A stretch of 64,000 nucleotides of DNA, from NCBI GenBank assembly GCA_900543485.1, contig UQRM01000010.1:1-64000 (forward strand), given 5' to 3'. The DNA is from an uncultured Eubacterium sp. GTDB taxonomy: Bacteria; Bacillota; Clostridia; Peptostreptococcales; Anaerovoracaceae. This document shows, piece after piece, positions 17,589 through 25,510 of this stretch. The translations under genes and the position numbers were made by a program. The notes beneath the pieces were generated by a model that was not told the DNA's origin, did no database searches, and saw nothing but the letters and a program-made list of their open reading frames with translations. Numbering within the stretch: position 1 is the first letter of the stretch; every line of letters begins with the position of its first letter.

Positions 17589-18383
17589 TCACACCTCGTA
17601 TATGTAGCTCATGCAGTCTCTCATGGCGATACCCAGCTTCAGCTGGCCGCCGGGGATTATATTTTTTTCCATCAGAGTATTTTTGACAGTCAGCATCGCT
17701 ACCGCCGGATCGTTGTTCTCGTGGCTCAGATGCCCCAGCAGTATCTGACGCGGTTTGTCTATGGTCCTGGTCAGCCTGCACAGGCACTCTCCCGCGGAGA
17801 CGTTGGACAGATGTCCCTTATCTCCAAGTATCCTGTGCTTCAGATGGTACGGATATCTGCTCATCAGCAGTATTTCCTTTTCGTGGTTTGCCTCCAGCAG
17901 CAGCAGATCGGCGCCCACGATCTCGTCGAATATAGCTTCGGTGATGCAGCCTACGTCGGTGACAATGCTTATCTGTCTGTCTTCGCAGTATATGGAAAAG
18001 CCCACCGGGTCAGCCGCGTCATGAGGGATGGAGAAGGGACGTATCATGAAATCGTCTATGTAAAAGTCCTCTCCGGTTTGGAAAAAACGCTGCTGCTGAG
18101 GCGGCACCGGTTTCTTTATGCCTTCCCATGTAGCTTCGTTGGCGTATATGGAGATCCCGGGAAGTTTTTTGGCAAGTACCGAGACACTCTTGACGTGGTC
18201 TATATGCTCATGGGTGATGAGCAGTGACTTCACGTGGCTCTCGGGCGTGTCAGTAGCCGTCAGACCCTCCAATATCTTTTTCCCGGATATTCCCGCGTCT
18301 ACTAACAGGGCTGAGCGCTGGTTTTTTATCAGGTAACAGTTGCCGCTGCTTCCGCTGGCAAGTGAACAGAATTTCAATGGCAT
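17589..18383 (-). CDS. MBL-fold metallo-hydrolase, WalJ/YycJ-like
   Basis: The product has 264 residues of the metallo-beta-lactamase fold. Metal ligands are visible in LLITHEHIDHVKSV near residues 54-67, in SIPHDAADPVGF and in the VTDVGCITEAI region. The N-terminus MPLKFCSLASGSSGNCYLI is typical of the YycJ/WalJ group. WalJ-type proteins are linked to DNA metabolism and cell division coordination, probably as exonuclease-like hydrolases. It is co-transcribed with rlmH, which starts at the next codon boundary. It is divergent from the RNase H gene. Confidence 0.9.
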   Translation of the reverse strand: MPLKFCSLASGSSGNCYLIKNQRSALLVDAGISGKKILEGLTATDTPESHVKSLLITHEHIDHVKSVSVLAKKLPGISIYANEATWEGIKKPVPPQQQRFFQTGEDFYIDDFMIRPFSIPHDAADPVGFSIYCEDRQISIVTDVGCITEAIFDEIVGADLLLLEANHEKEILLMSRYPYHLKHRILGDKGHLSNVSAGECLCRLTRTIDKPRQILLGHLSHENNDPAVAMLTVKNTLMEKNIIPGGQLKLGIAMRDCMSYIYEV

Positions 18384-18545
18384 ATATCTTCAAGTCTCCT
18401 TTACCATATTAAGATACTCCAATGGACGAAAAAAGTCAATTTATACTACATATGGATATTCAGAAGGATGTGGACAGCAGACGACTCATGTGATAAATTC
18501 TATAGAGAAAAGCGAAAAGAGACAGGAAAAAGGAGATGCGGCCCA

Positions 18546-19097
18546 ATGAAAAACGACAGGATACTGAGGATATATACGGATGGCGGTTGCGCCGGTAACC
18601 AGAGCGATGAAAACCTGGGAGGCTGGGGCGCTATCATGGAATTCGCCGACGCCAGCAAGGAATTGTATGGGAGCTGTCCCAATACCACCAACAACAGGAT
18701 GGAGATGACTGCCCTGCTGGAGGCTTTCAAGGCTATCAGGAAGGATGGCCAGCAGATACAGGTCTTTTCTGACAGCAGCTATCTCATGGACTGCTTCCGC
18801 AAGAAGTGGTACGCCGGATGGCAGAAAAACGGATGGCTGACAGCGTCTAAGAAGCCTGTGGAGAATCAGGATCTGTGGAAACAATTGCTTCCCTATATAA
18901 AGAAGCACGATATATCCTTCTTTCGTGTCAAGGGCCATGTGAATCTGAACAGCAAATCCGTGAATCTGGATAAGCTGTACGAAAAATTCGTTCAGTGGAA
19001 CGGCGCGGAATTTTCATACGATGATTTCATCTATGTGACGGAAAAGAACAACAGGGCTGATGAGCTGGCCAACATGGGGATAGATCAGCTGCGTTGA
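18546..19097 (+). CDS. rnhA: Ribonuclease HI family protein
   Basis: Cleaves RNA in RNA/DNA hybrids. The product has 183 residues from ATG 18546, with AAAGGAG upstream; the earlier in-frame ATG at 18468 has no ribosome binding site. The acidic active-site residues are in YTDGGCAGNQ (residues 9-18), NNRMEMTALLEAF, FSDSSYLMDCF and NNRADELAN. There is an insert of about 25 residues after the KGHVN handle region, before the last catalytic motif, making it longer than E. coli RNase HI (155 residues). It is divergent from the WalJ-like gene, with a short shared promoter region. Confidence 0.93.
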   Translation: MKNDRILRIYTDGGCAGNQSDENLGGWGAIMEFADASKELYGSCPNTTNNRMEMTALLEAFKAIRKDGQQIQVFSDSSYLMDCFRKKWYAGWQKNGWLTASKKPVENQDLWKQLLPYIKKHDISFFRVKGHVNLNSKSVNLDKLYEKFVQWNGAEFSYDDFIYVTEKNNRADELANMGIDQLR

Positions 19098-19120
19098 ATT
19101 TCCCGGTAAATGATCTTAAT

Positions 19121-19281
19121 AAAAACCTTCGCGGATGTATATGCTTACTATGTGGAAGATATCGCTTCGTGGGATCTGCCGGATGTCGGAAAGGCTTGCG
19201 GCTGACAGAAGATACCTGCTGACGAAGCGCTGCTTCCGACGGATGATAAAGCCATCGGCTTCGTTCTCTGCGGAGGTTTTT
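19121..19281 (+). ncRNA. Candidate structured leader sequestering a ribosome binding site
   Basis: Bases 19121-19135 (AAAAACCTTCGCGGA) pair with 19267-19281 (TCTGCGGAGGTTTTT), a 15-bp closing helix with two G-U pairs. The GGAGG at 19272-19276 is the ribosome binding site of the phosphoesterase gene. Inside are GGAAG 19153-19157 with CTTCC 19233-19237 and CGCTTCGT 19163-19170 with ACGAAGCG 19222-19229, then a further branched region. The layout resembles a riboswitch or other cis-regulator. I do not recognise the class; no B12, TPP or SAM consensus was found. Confidence 0.55.
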
Positions 19282-19284
19282 TTG

Positions 19285-20694
19285 ATGAGAAAATTTCTTC
19301 TTTTGGAAAATATAGTCGCGACTGCTTCCGGCTGTAAGGAGAGGGCAACGTCGCAGGAGCGCCCCGGCCTTGCTCCGGCCGGGAGGCGGGGCGTGACACA
19401 GGCATCGCTGCCGGCGCTGATATCGATGTTGATGATGGCTGCGATGCTGTTTGCCATGGTTGTCGTATCGGCTGCGACGTCATGTTATGCCGGTGAAGCG
19501 GCGATAACGATATCGTCAGACAGGCAGACTGTGATCTCGCCGGGAGAGGCGGCTGATACTGTGTACATAAGCTGGAAAGGCGAAAAAGACGGGCCGTCCT
19601 TCCTTCGGGTGAGTCAGAGCCGGAAAAGCCTGCCGAGAAGCCAGGCAATTGAAGGACGCCGTGAGAGGGTCTTGGGCGGCGCTTATTTCAGATACACAGC
19701 GCAGCTGAAGGGACTGGAGCCGGGGGAGACCTATTATTATGAAATAGGAGACGGGATGGTGTTCGATAAACCTTCTTCCTTTCGTACGCCTCAGGAATCA
19801 GGAGAAGGTACTTTCCTGTATCTGGGTGATGTGCAGTTTGATATTTCAATAGATGAATACCGGCGATGGGGTGAAGATATGGAAGATATATGGGCCCGTC
19901 ATCCCGATCTGGATTGTGCCGTCATAGGCGGAGACATGGTCAATGTGCCGTGGCGATTGGAGCAGTGGAACGGATTCCTGGAAAACTGCGATGTTTTCTC
20001 GTCGCTGCCGCTGATGACAGTCCCGGGGAATCACGAGGGCGTGAAAGGGAATATCACTTACAGAAAGATATTCCCTGCACCGGACAACGGTCCGTTTATG
20101 TCCGGTCTGTCCGGAGAAGCTGCGTCAGCGGGGAATTTCTATTATTTCGACTGGGGATATTGCCGTTTTATCATGACCGACAGTTCCTTTCTGACAGACG
20201 CGAGAATGGAGAGCCTGGGACCGGAGGCGTGGGCGCGGGCGGAAAAAAAGGTGGAAGAGTGGCTGGCGGAAGCCTTGGAGGGGAGCGACAAAACGTGGAA
20301 TATCGTTGTTACCCATCATCCTCCTTACGGGATGCATGATAAGGCCACTGTTTCTCCGGAGTTGAGAAAGCTGTGGGTGCCGATAATGGAGGAATACGGA
20401 GCTGATCTGGTGCTATGTGGTCATCAGCACATGTATATGAGGACGGAGCGCATAAACGGCATACTTTACGTGATGGGCAATTCAGGGCAGCGGAAGAGCG
20501 GTTTTTTCAACGGCAGTGATGTGCCGCGCTACAGCGCCTCCGTCTACGGCGAAGGGATGAGTTATCAGATAATAAAGGCAGGGTGGAAGGAGCTGCGGAT
20601 AACAGCATACAATGAAAAAGGCCTCATCGTCGATGAGGCTCTGCTTGAAAAAAATATTTTCTTACATATTCTCGAATTTTTTGGTAGCCACTAG
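19285..20694 (+). CDS. Secreted purple-acid-phosphatase-like metallophosphoesterase
   Basis: The product has 469 residues from ATG 19285, eight bases after GGAGG; the frame is open back to 19135, but that part overlaps the structured leader. A membrane segment at about residues 42-65 acts as a signal or anchor after a basic N-terminus. An N-terminal fibronectin-like purple acid phosphatase domain follows (WKGEKDGPSFLRVSQS to GETYYYEIGDG). The calcineurin-like domain has metal ligands in YLGDVQFD, IGGDMVN, VPGNHEG, VTHHPPYG and CGHQHMYMR. It should hydrolyse extracellular phosphate esters. Its last 33 bases overlap the 3' end of the convergent ArsR gene. Confidence 0.87.
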   Translation: MRKFLLLENIVATASGCKERATSQERPGLAPAGRRGVTQASLPALISMLMMAAMLFAMVVVSAATSCYAGEAAITISSDRQTVISPGEAADTVYISWKGEKDGPSFLRVSQSRKSLPRSQAIEGRRERVLGGAYFRYTAQLKGLEPGETYYYEIGDGMVFDKPSSFRTPQESGEGTFLYLGDVQFDISIDEYRRWGEDMEDIWARHPDLDCAVIGGDMVNVPWRLEQWNGFLENCDVFSSLPLMTVPGNHEGVKGNITYRKIFPAPDNGPFMSGLSGEAASAGNFYYFDWGYCRFIMTDSSFLTDARMESLGPEAWARAEKKVEEWLAEALEGSDKTWNIVVTHHPPYGMHDKATVSPELRKLWVPIMEEYGADLVLCGHQHMYMRTERINGILYVMGNSGQRKSGFFNGSDVPRYSASVYGEGMSYQIIKAGWKELRITAYNEKGLIVDEALLEKNIFLHILEFFGSH

Positions 20695-20985
20695 ATAATC
20701 GTTTAGCGTACCCAGGTGGACGTAGTAATAGGAATATCTGTCTTCCTTCTTTACCTGCAGCAGGCCGGCATCTTTGAGCTTCTTCACATGCTGTGAGATG
20801 GTAGCCTGAGAGTAGTCGAAATGACCCACCAGATCCTTGTTACAGATGCGCTCGCGTTTCTTGTTGGCTTCCATGATGTATCTGAATATCTTTATTCTGG
20901 CGGGATGCGCCAGAGCGTCTGAAATCTTTGCTATAAGCAGGATATCCCCTTCCTGCATTTCGTCGATTTCCTTCCTCAATCTCAT
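20662..20985 (-). CDS. ArsR family winged-helix transcriptional regulator
   Basis: The product has 107 residues. An HTH_5 domain covers most of it: ISDALAHPARIKIFRYI near residues 20-36, recognition helix YSQATISQHVKKLKDAGLLQV near 57-77, and the wing RYSYYYVH. No Cys-rich metal sensor motif typical of arsenic or cadmium sensors is seen; one Cys lies in RERICNKDL. The signal is unknown. The start is supported by AGGAG 11 bases upstream. It has its own promoter with a palindrome over the -10 box, suggesting autoregulation. The 3' end overlaps the convergent phosphoesterase gene. Confidence 0.88.
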   Translation of the reverse strand: MRLRKEIDEMQEGDILLIAKISDALAHPARIKIFRYIMEANKKRERICNKDLVGHFDYSQATISQHVKKLKDAGLLQVKKEDRYSYYYVHLGTLNDYLVATKKFENM

Positions 20986-21028
20986 ATACTGTTACTTCTC
21001 CTGTTTGATATATTTCACTTAGTCAACA

Positions 21029-21062
21029 ATACTAGTATACTTATGAGGAAAAACTCTGTCAA
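21029..21062 (-). promoter_or_regulatory. arsR promoter with palindromic operator
   Basis: On the minus strand, TTGACA (complement of 21057-21062) and TATACT (complement of 21034-21039) are 17 bases apart. The perfect palindrome ATACTAGTAT at 21029-21038 overlaps the -10 box, a plausible ArsR site. Confidence 0.75.
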
Positions 21063-21092
21063 TATTTGATTTTTGTTGACACCGGCAACTTT

Positions 21093-22394
21093 TTATTGAT
21101 ATCGTCGGCTGTCGATGGCGGCAAAGCCTTTCTCCAGGTCGGCGATAATATCGGCGATATGTTCCGTCCCGATCGAGAGGCGCACGGTATTCGGTTTTAT
21201 GCCTTGTGCTTCCAGCTCTTCCTCTGTACACTGGCTATGTGTCGTAGTCGCAGGGTGTATCACAAGGGACTTCATATCGGCTACATTTGCCAGCAGCGAG
21301 AACAGCTGCAGAGCATCGATGAAATCCTTGGTATCCTGAAGATCACCTTTTATGTCGAAGGTGAAGATCGAGCCGCCTCCGTCAGGGAAATACTTGTTAT
21401 ACAGCCTTCTTTGAGATTCACTGTTTGATACCGACGGATGGTGTACGGCTTCTACCTGAGGATGGCTCTTGAGAAAATCGATGACGGCCAGCGCGTTGGA
21501 TACGTGACGTTCTACCCGAAGAGACAGGGTCTCCAGCCCTTGCAGGAACATGAACGCGTGGAAGGGAGAGATCGCCGCTCCGGTATCTCTTAGCAGCACA
21601 GCCCGGACCCTGGTGACGAAGGCCGCGCTGCCGGCTGCTTCGGTGAACCTGATGCCATGATAGCCTGGGTCGGGTTCTGAAAGAGTTGGGAATTTTCCCG
21701 GAATATCCCAATCGAACGAACCTCCGTCAACGATGACTCCGCCCAGCGATGTGCCGTGGCCGCCAATGAACTTAGTGGCCGAGTGGATGACGATGTCGGC
21801 GCCATATTCGAAAGGCCTTACAAGGTATGGCGTGGCGAAGGTGTTGTCTATGATGAGAGGTATGCCGTGGGAATGGGCTATATCCGCCAGTGTTCTGATA
21901 TCGGTCACATCAGAATGAGGATTGCCTAAAGTTTCGGCAAACAGAAGCTTTGTTTCATCTTTGATGGCTCTTTCCACAGCGTCAAAATCAGAGATATCGA
22001 CAAAGGTGGTGGATATCCCGTATTGTGGCAGCGTGTTGGCCAGTAGATTGTACGTGCCGCCGTATATGTTGCCTGCGGAGACTATGTGATCTCCGTTGCA
22101 GGCGATGTTCTGGAAAGAATATGAAAGAGCTGCCGCTCCTGAGGCCACGGCCAGCGCAGCGGCGCCGCCTTCCAGTACAGCCATTCTTTTTTCGAAAACT
22201 TCCTGGGTGGGATTTGTCAGGCGGCCGTATATGTTTCCGGGTTCGCGCAGTCCGAACCTGGCGGCTGCATGGTCACAGTCGTCGAATACAAAAGATGTCG
22301 TCTGATATATGGGAACGGCTCTGGCGCCTGTGGATGGGTCAGGGGTTTCCTGACCTGAATGCAGCTGGAGTGTCTCGAAGCGATAACTTTTCAT
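21093..22394 (-). CDS. O-acetylhomoserine sulfhydrylase
   Basis: A Cys/Met metabolism PLP enzyme that makes homocysteine from O-acetylhomoserine and sulfide, possibly with some cysteine synthase activity. The 433 residues match the MetY class. Landmarks are the N-terminus [69 protein letters not shown] and the PLP Lys in [11 protein letters not shown]. It is a single gene with its own promoter and an inverted repeat in the leader. An Rrf2 family regulator is encoded just upstream on the same strand. Confidence 0.95.
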   Translation of the reverse strand: MKSYRFETLQLHSGQETPDPSTGARAVPIYQTTSFVFDDCDHAAARFGLREPGNIYGRLTNPTQEVFEKRMAVLEGGAAALAVASGAAALSYSFQNIACNGDHIVSAGNIYGGTYNLLANTLPQYGISTTFVDISDFDAVERAIKDETKLLFAETLGNPHSDVTDIRTLADIAHSHGIPLIIDNTFATPYLVRPFEYGADIVIHSATKFIGGHGTSLGGVIVDGGSFDWDIPGKFPTLSEPDPGYHGIRFTEAAGSAAFVTRVRAVLLRDTGAAISPFHAFMFLQGLETLSLRVERHVSNALAVIDFLKSHPQVEAVHHPSVSNSESQRRLYNKYFPDGGGSIFTFDIKGDLQDTKDFIDALQLFSLLANVADMKSLVIHPATTTHSQCTEEELEAQGIKPNTVRLSIGTEHIADIIADLEKGFAAIDSRRYQ

Positions 22395-22419
22395 GATCTA
22401 TATACATCCCCTTTCTGAT

Positions 22420-22474
22420 TACCTATTGAATAGATAGGTATATGAATGATACCATCTCGACTTGTTCTAGTCAA
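22420..22474 (-). promoter_or_regulatory. Promoter and operator of the sulfhydrylase gene
   Basis: On the minus strand, TTGACT (complement of 22469-22474) and TATCAT (complement of 22446-22451) are 17 bases apart. Just downstream of the start point lies an inverted repeat TACCTAT-N7-ATAGGTA at 22420-22440, suited to repression. The adjacent Rrf2 protein is the obvious candidate regulator. Confidence 0.7.
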
Positions 22475-22567
22475 TACAGTTGGCGGAAAATTTACGTCTG
22501 GTGAGAAATCATGCGGTACGGCCGGAGCTGCGACATCCGGCATGCAGACGTTGAGACGTTGACAGCG

Positions 22568-23014
22568 TCATGGCTGACGGTCATTTGTATCCTGCTTCGG
22601 AAGGGAAATGTTGCCGTTGGCAAGGTCTTCCAGCGTGATCCCCTCCAGGTATTTGTCGACTATCCTGTCAAGTTCCCGCCATACGGGAAGAGTCGGGCAG
22701 TCATCGGCTCTGTCACATTGGATCGATCCGGGTTTCAGACAGGCTACGGGAGCCAGAGATCCTTCTGTAAGTTTCAGTATACTTCCTATAGTATACGATG
22801 AAGGCTCAGCAGAAAGCTTGTAACCGCCGCCTTTGCCTCGGAGGCCGATCACCATTCTGTTTTTTACGAGAACCTTGATTATGGATTCCAGATATTTTTC
22901 AGAAATGTTCTGATCACACGCTATATCCTTGAGAGGGATATATTTACCACTGTCATCTGATGCCAGTGCGACCATTACCCGCAGCGCGTAGCGGCCTTTT
23001 GTGGATATCATCAT
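22568..23014 (-). CDS. Rrf2 family transcriptional regulator, CymR/IscR-like
   Basis: The product has 148 residues. The N-terminal winged helix has MMISTKGRYALRVMVALA, ISEKYLESIIKVLVKNRMV and RGKGGGYKLS. Three cysteines follow near residues 92-107 (spacing C-x8-C-x5-C), then LPVWRELDRIVDKYLEGITLEDL, the usual dimer helix. Three such cysteines are the position where IscR-type members bind an Fe-S cluster, while CymR-type members respond to cysteine status. Which applies here is open. The position next to a sulfhydrylase gene favours control of sulfur metabolism. The start has AGGAGG upstream. Confidence 0.88.
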   Translation of the reverse strand: MMISTKGRYALRVMVALASDDSGKYIPLKDIACDQNISEKYLESIIKVLVKNRMVIGLRGKGGGYKLSAEPSSYTIGSILKLTEGSLAPVACLKPGSIQCDRADDCPTLPVWRELDRIVDKYLEGITLEDLANGNISLPKQDTNDRQP

Positions 23015-23251
23015 AAGGTCAACCTCCTTTCATTGATTTATCGCGCGAAGCACGATGTCCGGATGCCCCAGAGCTGTTTACGGGCGGCGCGGAAGGGCGT
23101 ACCCTGTCATCGGGCTCCTGCTTCATAGTCATATTATACACATAAGGGACACATTTAAAAAGCAAAAAGTGTAAAACAATGCATATTGACAATAGGCGTT
23201 GCCTTGGAGTGACAGCGTTGTATCGATGAGATTACGCTTTGCAGGCTTCGA

Positions 23252-23289
23252 ACAGTAAAAAAGAGCCGTCGCAGGCTCTCTTTTACTGT
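23252..23289. repeat. Strong hairpin with one mismatch
   Basis: ACAGTAAAA and AGAGCC pair with GGCTCT and TTTTACTGT around a six-base loop, with a single A-C mismatch. There is no following T-run on the + strand, so a terminator role is uncertain. Confidence 0.7.
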
Positions 23290-23331
23290 CGTTATCATTA
23301 TTATCATTTACTAGGAGGTGTAATCCTAAAA

Positions 23332-23484
23332 TTGAGAAGGGGCTGCTGTGTTTTAGGGATTGAGAAGAAGAAGTGTTTATTTTTTTTAAAGCAAGCCCCT
23401 TCTGTAATTTTGCTCAGCAATGTATTTTCTTGCTGTGGCTATATAGTAGCAAGAAAATATGCTGTTTTTAGGGTGCTATTGTGA
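23332..23484 (+). CDS. Possible small Cys-rich hydrophobic protein (50 residues)
   Basis: A TTG-started ORF of 50 codons has AGGAGGTG at 23313-23320, 11 bases upstream. The peptide has five cysteines (two CC pairs), a basic start and a hydrophobic stretch around QAPSVILLSNVF. No family is recognised. Two inverted repeats lie within the ORF, which is unusual for coding DNA, so it may be spurious. A small membrane or toxin-like peptide is possible but unsupported beyond the ribosome binding site. Confidence 0.25.
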   Translation: MRRGCCVLGIEKKKCLFFLKQAPSVILLSNVFSCCGYIVARKYAVFRVLL

Positions 23485-23505
23485 AGACTTGTTGAAAAAA
23501 ACATG

Positions 23506-24636
23506 TCAGATCAATGACATATCGCGTTTCCAGCTTAGTATACGCCTGACGGATGCATCCAGTCTTTCCTCCGAGATGACGCCGTTTTTTACAGCTTCGA
23601 TGACAACATTGTATTGGGACGCATAGTCGCCGGTACAGAGGAGATCATTGCCGGCGAGGATGGCGGTCACGGCGCTGCTGGTGGTCGGTGAAAATGACGA
23701 GACGGCGCCCATGGAAAGGTCGTCAGTCACGATGACGCCGTCGAAGCCCATGTCGTAGCGCAGCAGTCGGTGTACGGCCGGTGAGAGGGATGCCGGAAGA
23801 GCTTCATCCAGAGCTGATACGATGTTATGGGAAACGAGGACAGCAGGCGCCCCGGCCTTGATCCCCGCGGCAAAAGGCAGCAAATCGCTTTGCTCCAGCT
23901 GCTCTATCGTCCTGTCGTCGACAGCCGCGCCTTTGTGAGTGTCTTTCGAATTACCGTAGCCGGGAAAATGCTTGAGGCAGCAGCCCATGTTATCTGCGAG
24001 ACAGGCCCTGACCACTTTTGCCGCGTATTCTGATGTGGCTTCGGCATCCAGACCGATACTCCTGGAATACATGAAGTCGTCAGAGTCGGTGGAAATGTCG
24101 CATACGGGCGCCAGATTCAAGTCTATGCCTATTTCTGAAAGAAGGGCGTTTTTTTCGTGGACATCGGCGATGACAGCGTCCATGCCGCCCTGGGCAAAGA
24201 GCTGGCGAGGCGATTTAAACGGTTCGCTTCGGAAAGCGGGTGAGGAGCTGACTCTGTTAACTGTGCCTCCTTCCTCGTCCACAGCTATGATAGGCGTGAT
24301 CTCGCAGGCGGCGTCGATATCGTCCAGCGCCGCCTTTAAGGAAGGTTTGTCGCTGTCCGTGAAGCTGGGCTGGAACAGCAGTACGCTGCCCAGGTTATAC
24401 TGAGTCACTGTTTCAGGGGACGGAGTGCCGCTGTAAAAGCATCCCATGAACATTTGGCCGGCTTTTTCCTCCAAGGTCATATCATCCAGCAGCGCTTCTA
24501 TGTGAGGGTCGCGCCGGGCATTGATGATTTCCGTCAGCGTCAGCTGTTGGCGGGTACCGGTAATGCTGAGGGCTGCCAGAACAGCGCCGCATAATATCAA
24601 GATACAGAATGATGTCGTGAGGATCCTTCGTTTCAT
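23506..24636 (-). CDS. Glycoside hydrolase family 3, NagZ-like
   Basis: The product has 376 residues with an N-terminal membrane or signal segment (residues 5-25). It is a GH3 N-terminal barrel only, as in beta-N-acetylhexosaminidases that remove N-acetylglucosamine from muropeptides. AVDEEGGTVNRV binds the sugar. KHFPGYGNSKDTH carries the Asp-His dyad used as general acid/base in NagZ, although the usual His of KHFPGHG is Tyr. DGVIVTDDLSMGAV supplies the nucleophile Asp. Likely extracytoplasmic peptidoglycan turnover. It lies 26 bases downstream of bioY on the same strand and may share its transcript. Confidence 0.9.
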   Translation of the reverse strand: MKRRILTTSFCILILCGAVLAALSITGTRQQLTLTEIINARRDPHIEALLDDMTLEEKAGQMFMGCFYSGTPSPETVTQYNLGSVLLFQPSFTDSDKPSLKAALDDIDAACEITPIIAVDEEGGTVNRVSSSPAFRSEPFKSPRQLFAQGGMDAVIADVHEKNALLSEIGIDLNLAPVCDISTDSDDFMYSRSIGLDAEATSEYAAKVVRACLADNMGCCLKHFPGYGNSKDTHKGAAVDDRTIEQLEQSDLLPFAAGIKAGAPAVLVSHNIVSALDEALPASLSPAVHRLLRYDMGFDGVIVTDDLSMGAVSSFSPTTSSAVTAILAGNDLLCTGDYASQYNVVIEAVKNGVISEERLDASVRRILSWKRDMSLI

Positions 24637-24662
24637 ATCTATCCTTTTCTCCTGCCCGCACT

Positions 24663-25304
24663 TTATATTTTCCGTTTCAGAGCAGGCTCAAGTCTCGTCG
24701 TCAGGATCGCGGCGGCCGCGATCTTGATAGCATCTCCCGGTAAAAACGGGAACACGCATGAGACCAGCGATGCCCAGAGCGGTGTCGATGTGCTGAACAT
24801 GAACCAGGCTGTTCCCAATGCGTAACATATCAGAAGTCCGGCGGTCATGGCCGCAGCGCAGGCTAATACTACAGGTATGCGTTTTTTTCTCGCGGAAGAA
24901 CCGATGGGAGAGGATTTTTTCTCCGCTGCCGAAAGCTCGCTCTCCGAACTGGAGCTGCCGGAGGTCTTCACGGTGTTTTCCATGAGGAGGCCGATGATCA
25001 GTACGGCCACTATGTATCCTATTATATATCCTCCCGTCGGTCCTGCCAAGACTCCTATGCCGCCTCTGAATCCTGAGAAAACGGGGACACCTGCGGCGCC
25101 CAGCAGGACGTAGACCGCCATGCTGAGAGTGCCGTATTTTTTCCCCAGGATACCGCCGGTGAGAAATACGGACAGAGTGCCCAGATTGACAGGGACAGGC
25201 GTGAACCCCAGCGGTATGGTTATGAGAGAGCATATGGCGGTGACTGCTGCGAATATGCCGCACAGTATCATCATTGTCGTTTTTGAATATGTTCCTGAAG
25301 TCAT
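24663..25304 (-). CDS. bioY: BioY family biotin transporter substrate-binding subunit
   Basis: BioY is the membrane S component of an ECF-type biotin importer. The 213 residues show about six hydrophobic segments. Family blocks are ITIPLGFTPVPVNLGTLSVF, KYGTLSMAVYVLLGAAGVPVF and GFRGGIGVLAGPTGGYIIGY. A Ser/Glu-rich cytoplasmic loop at about residues 112-137 is an unusual insert for a BioY. The ECF ATPase and T subunits are not in this window. The promoter is covered by an inverted repeat, and a BirA with a DNA-binding domain is encoded at 53459-54439, fitting biotin repression. Confidence 0.92.
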   Translation of the reverse strand: MTSGTYSKTTMMILCGIFAAVTAICSLITIPLGFTPVPVNLGTLSVFLTGGILGKKYGTLSMAVYVLLGAAGVPVFSGFRGGIGVLAGPTGGYIIGYIVAVLIIGLLMENTVKTSGSSSSESELSAAEKKSSPIGSSARKKRIPVVLACAAAMTAGLLICYALGTAWFMFSTSTPLWASLVSCVFPFLPGDAIKIAAAAILTTRLEPALKRKI

Positions 25305-25339
25305 AAGTAGGGTCTCCTTTTAAATATTATGGTAAATCT

Positions 25340-25387
25340 ATAGTTTGTCGTGGGGACAATTGTAAACTATATAAAAACGATTGTCAA
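25340..25387 (-). promoter_or_regulatory. bioY promoter with putative BirA operator
   Basis: On the minus strand, TTGACA (complement of 25382-25387) and TACAAT (complement of 25359-25364) are 17 bases apart. An inverted repeat ATAGTTT (25340-25346) / AAACTAT (25364-25370), 17 bases apart, overlaps the -10 box. Spaced half-sites of this size fit BirA-type operators. Confidence 0.7.
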
Positions 25388-25481
25388 CATAAATCGGTGC
25401 GGACGTATCTCCTGTCCGTTGAACCAAAGATTTTTCTGTGCATATTATGGAGATAAGACCATAGGTATATAAGATTGAACT

Positions 25482-25509
25482 TTTCAGGAGGTAAATTTCA
25501 GGAGGTAAA
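25482..25509 (+). promoter_or_regulatory. Tandemly duplicated ribosome binding site before dapA
   Basis: TTTCAGGAGGTAAA occurs twice in direct, abutting copies at 25482-25495 and 25496-25509. The second copy positions AGGAGG properly for the ATG at 25511. Confidence 0.9.
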
Positions 25510-25510
25510 A

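Larger units (their letters stand above)
23015..23505. other. 491-base gap with three hairpins and one possible small ORF
   Basis: The first part (23015-23170) is the promoter side of the Rrf2 gene, with a TATAAT-type -10 element on the minus strand near 23131-23136. From 23252 on there are three inverted repeats: 23252-23260/23281-23289 with inner 23262-23267/23274-23279; AGAAGGGGCT 23335-23344 with 23394-23403; and ATTTTCTTGCT 23424-23434 with 23448-23458. The last two fall inside a possible 50-codon ORF. The region may be a structured RNA or an element remnant. Confidence 0.5.

Noticed and set aside
17584..17787. Separate gene between rlmH and the WalJ-like gene
   Set aside because: It is a shadow frame of the WalJ-like gene with no homology.
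19135..19284. N-terminal extension of the phosphoesterase
   Set aside because: The reading frame is open, but this DNA forms a long-range helix and the better ribosome binding site serves ATG 19285.
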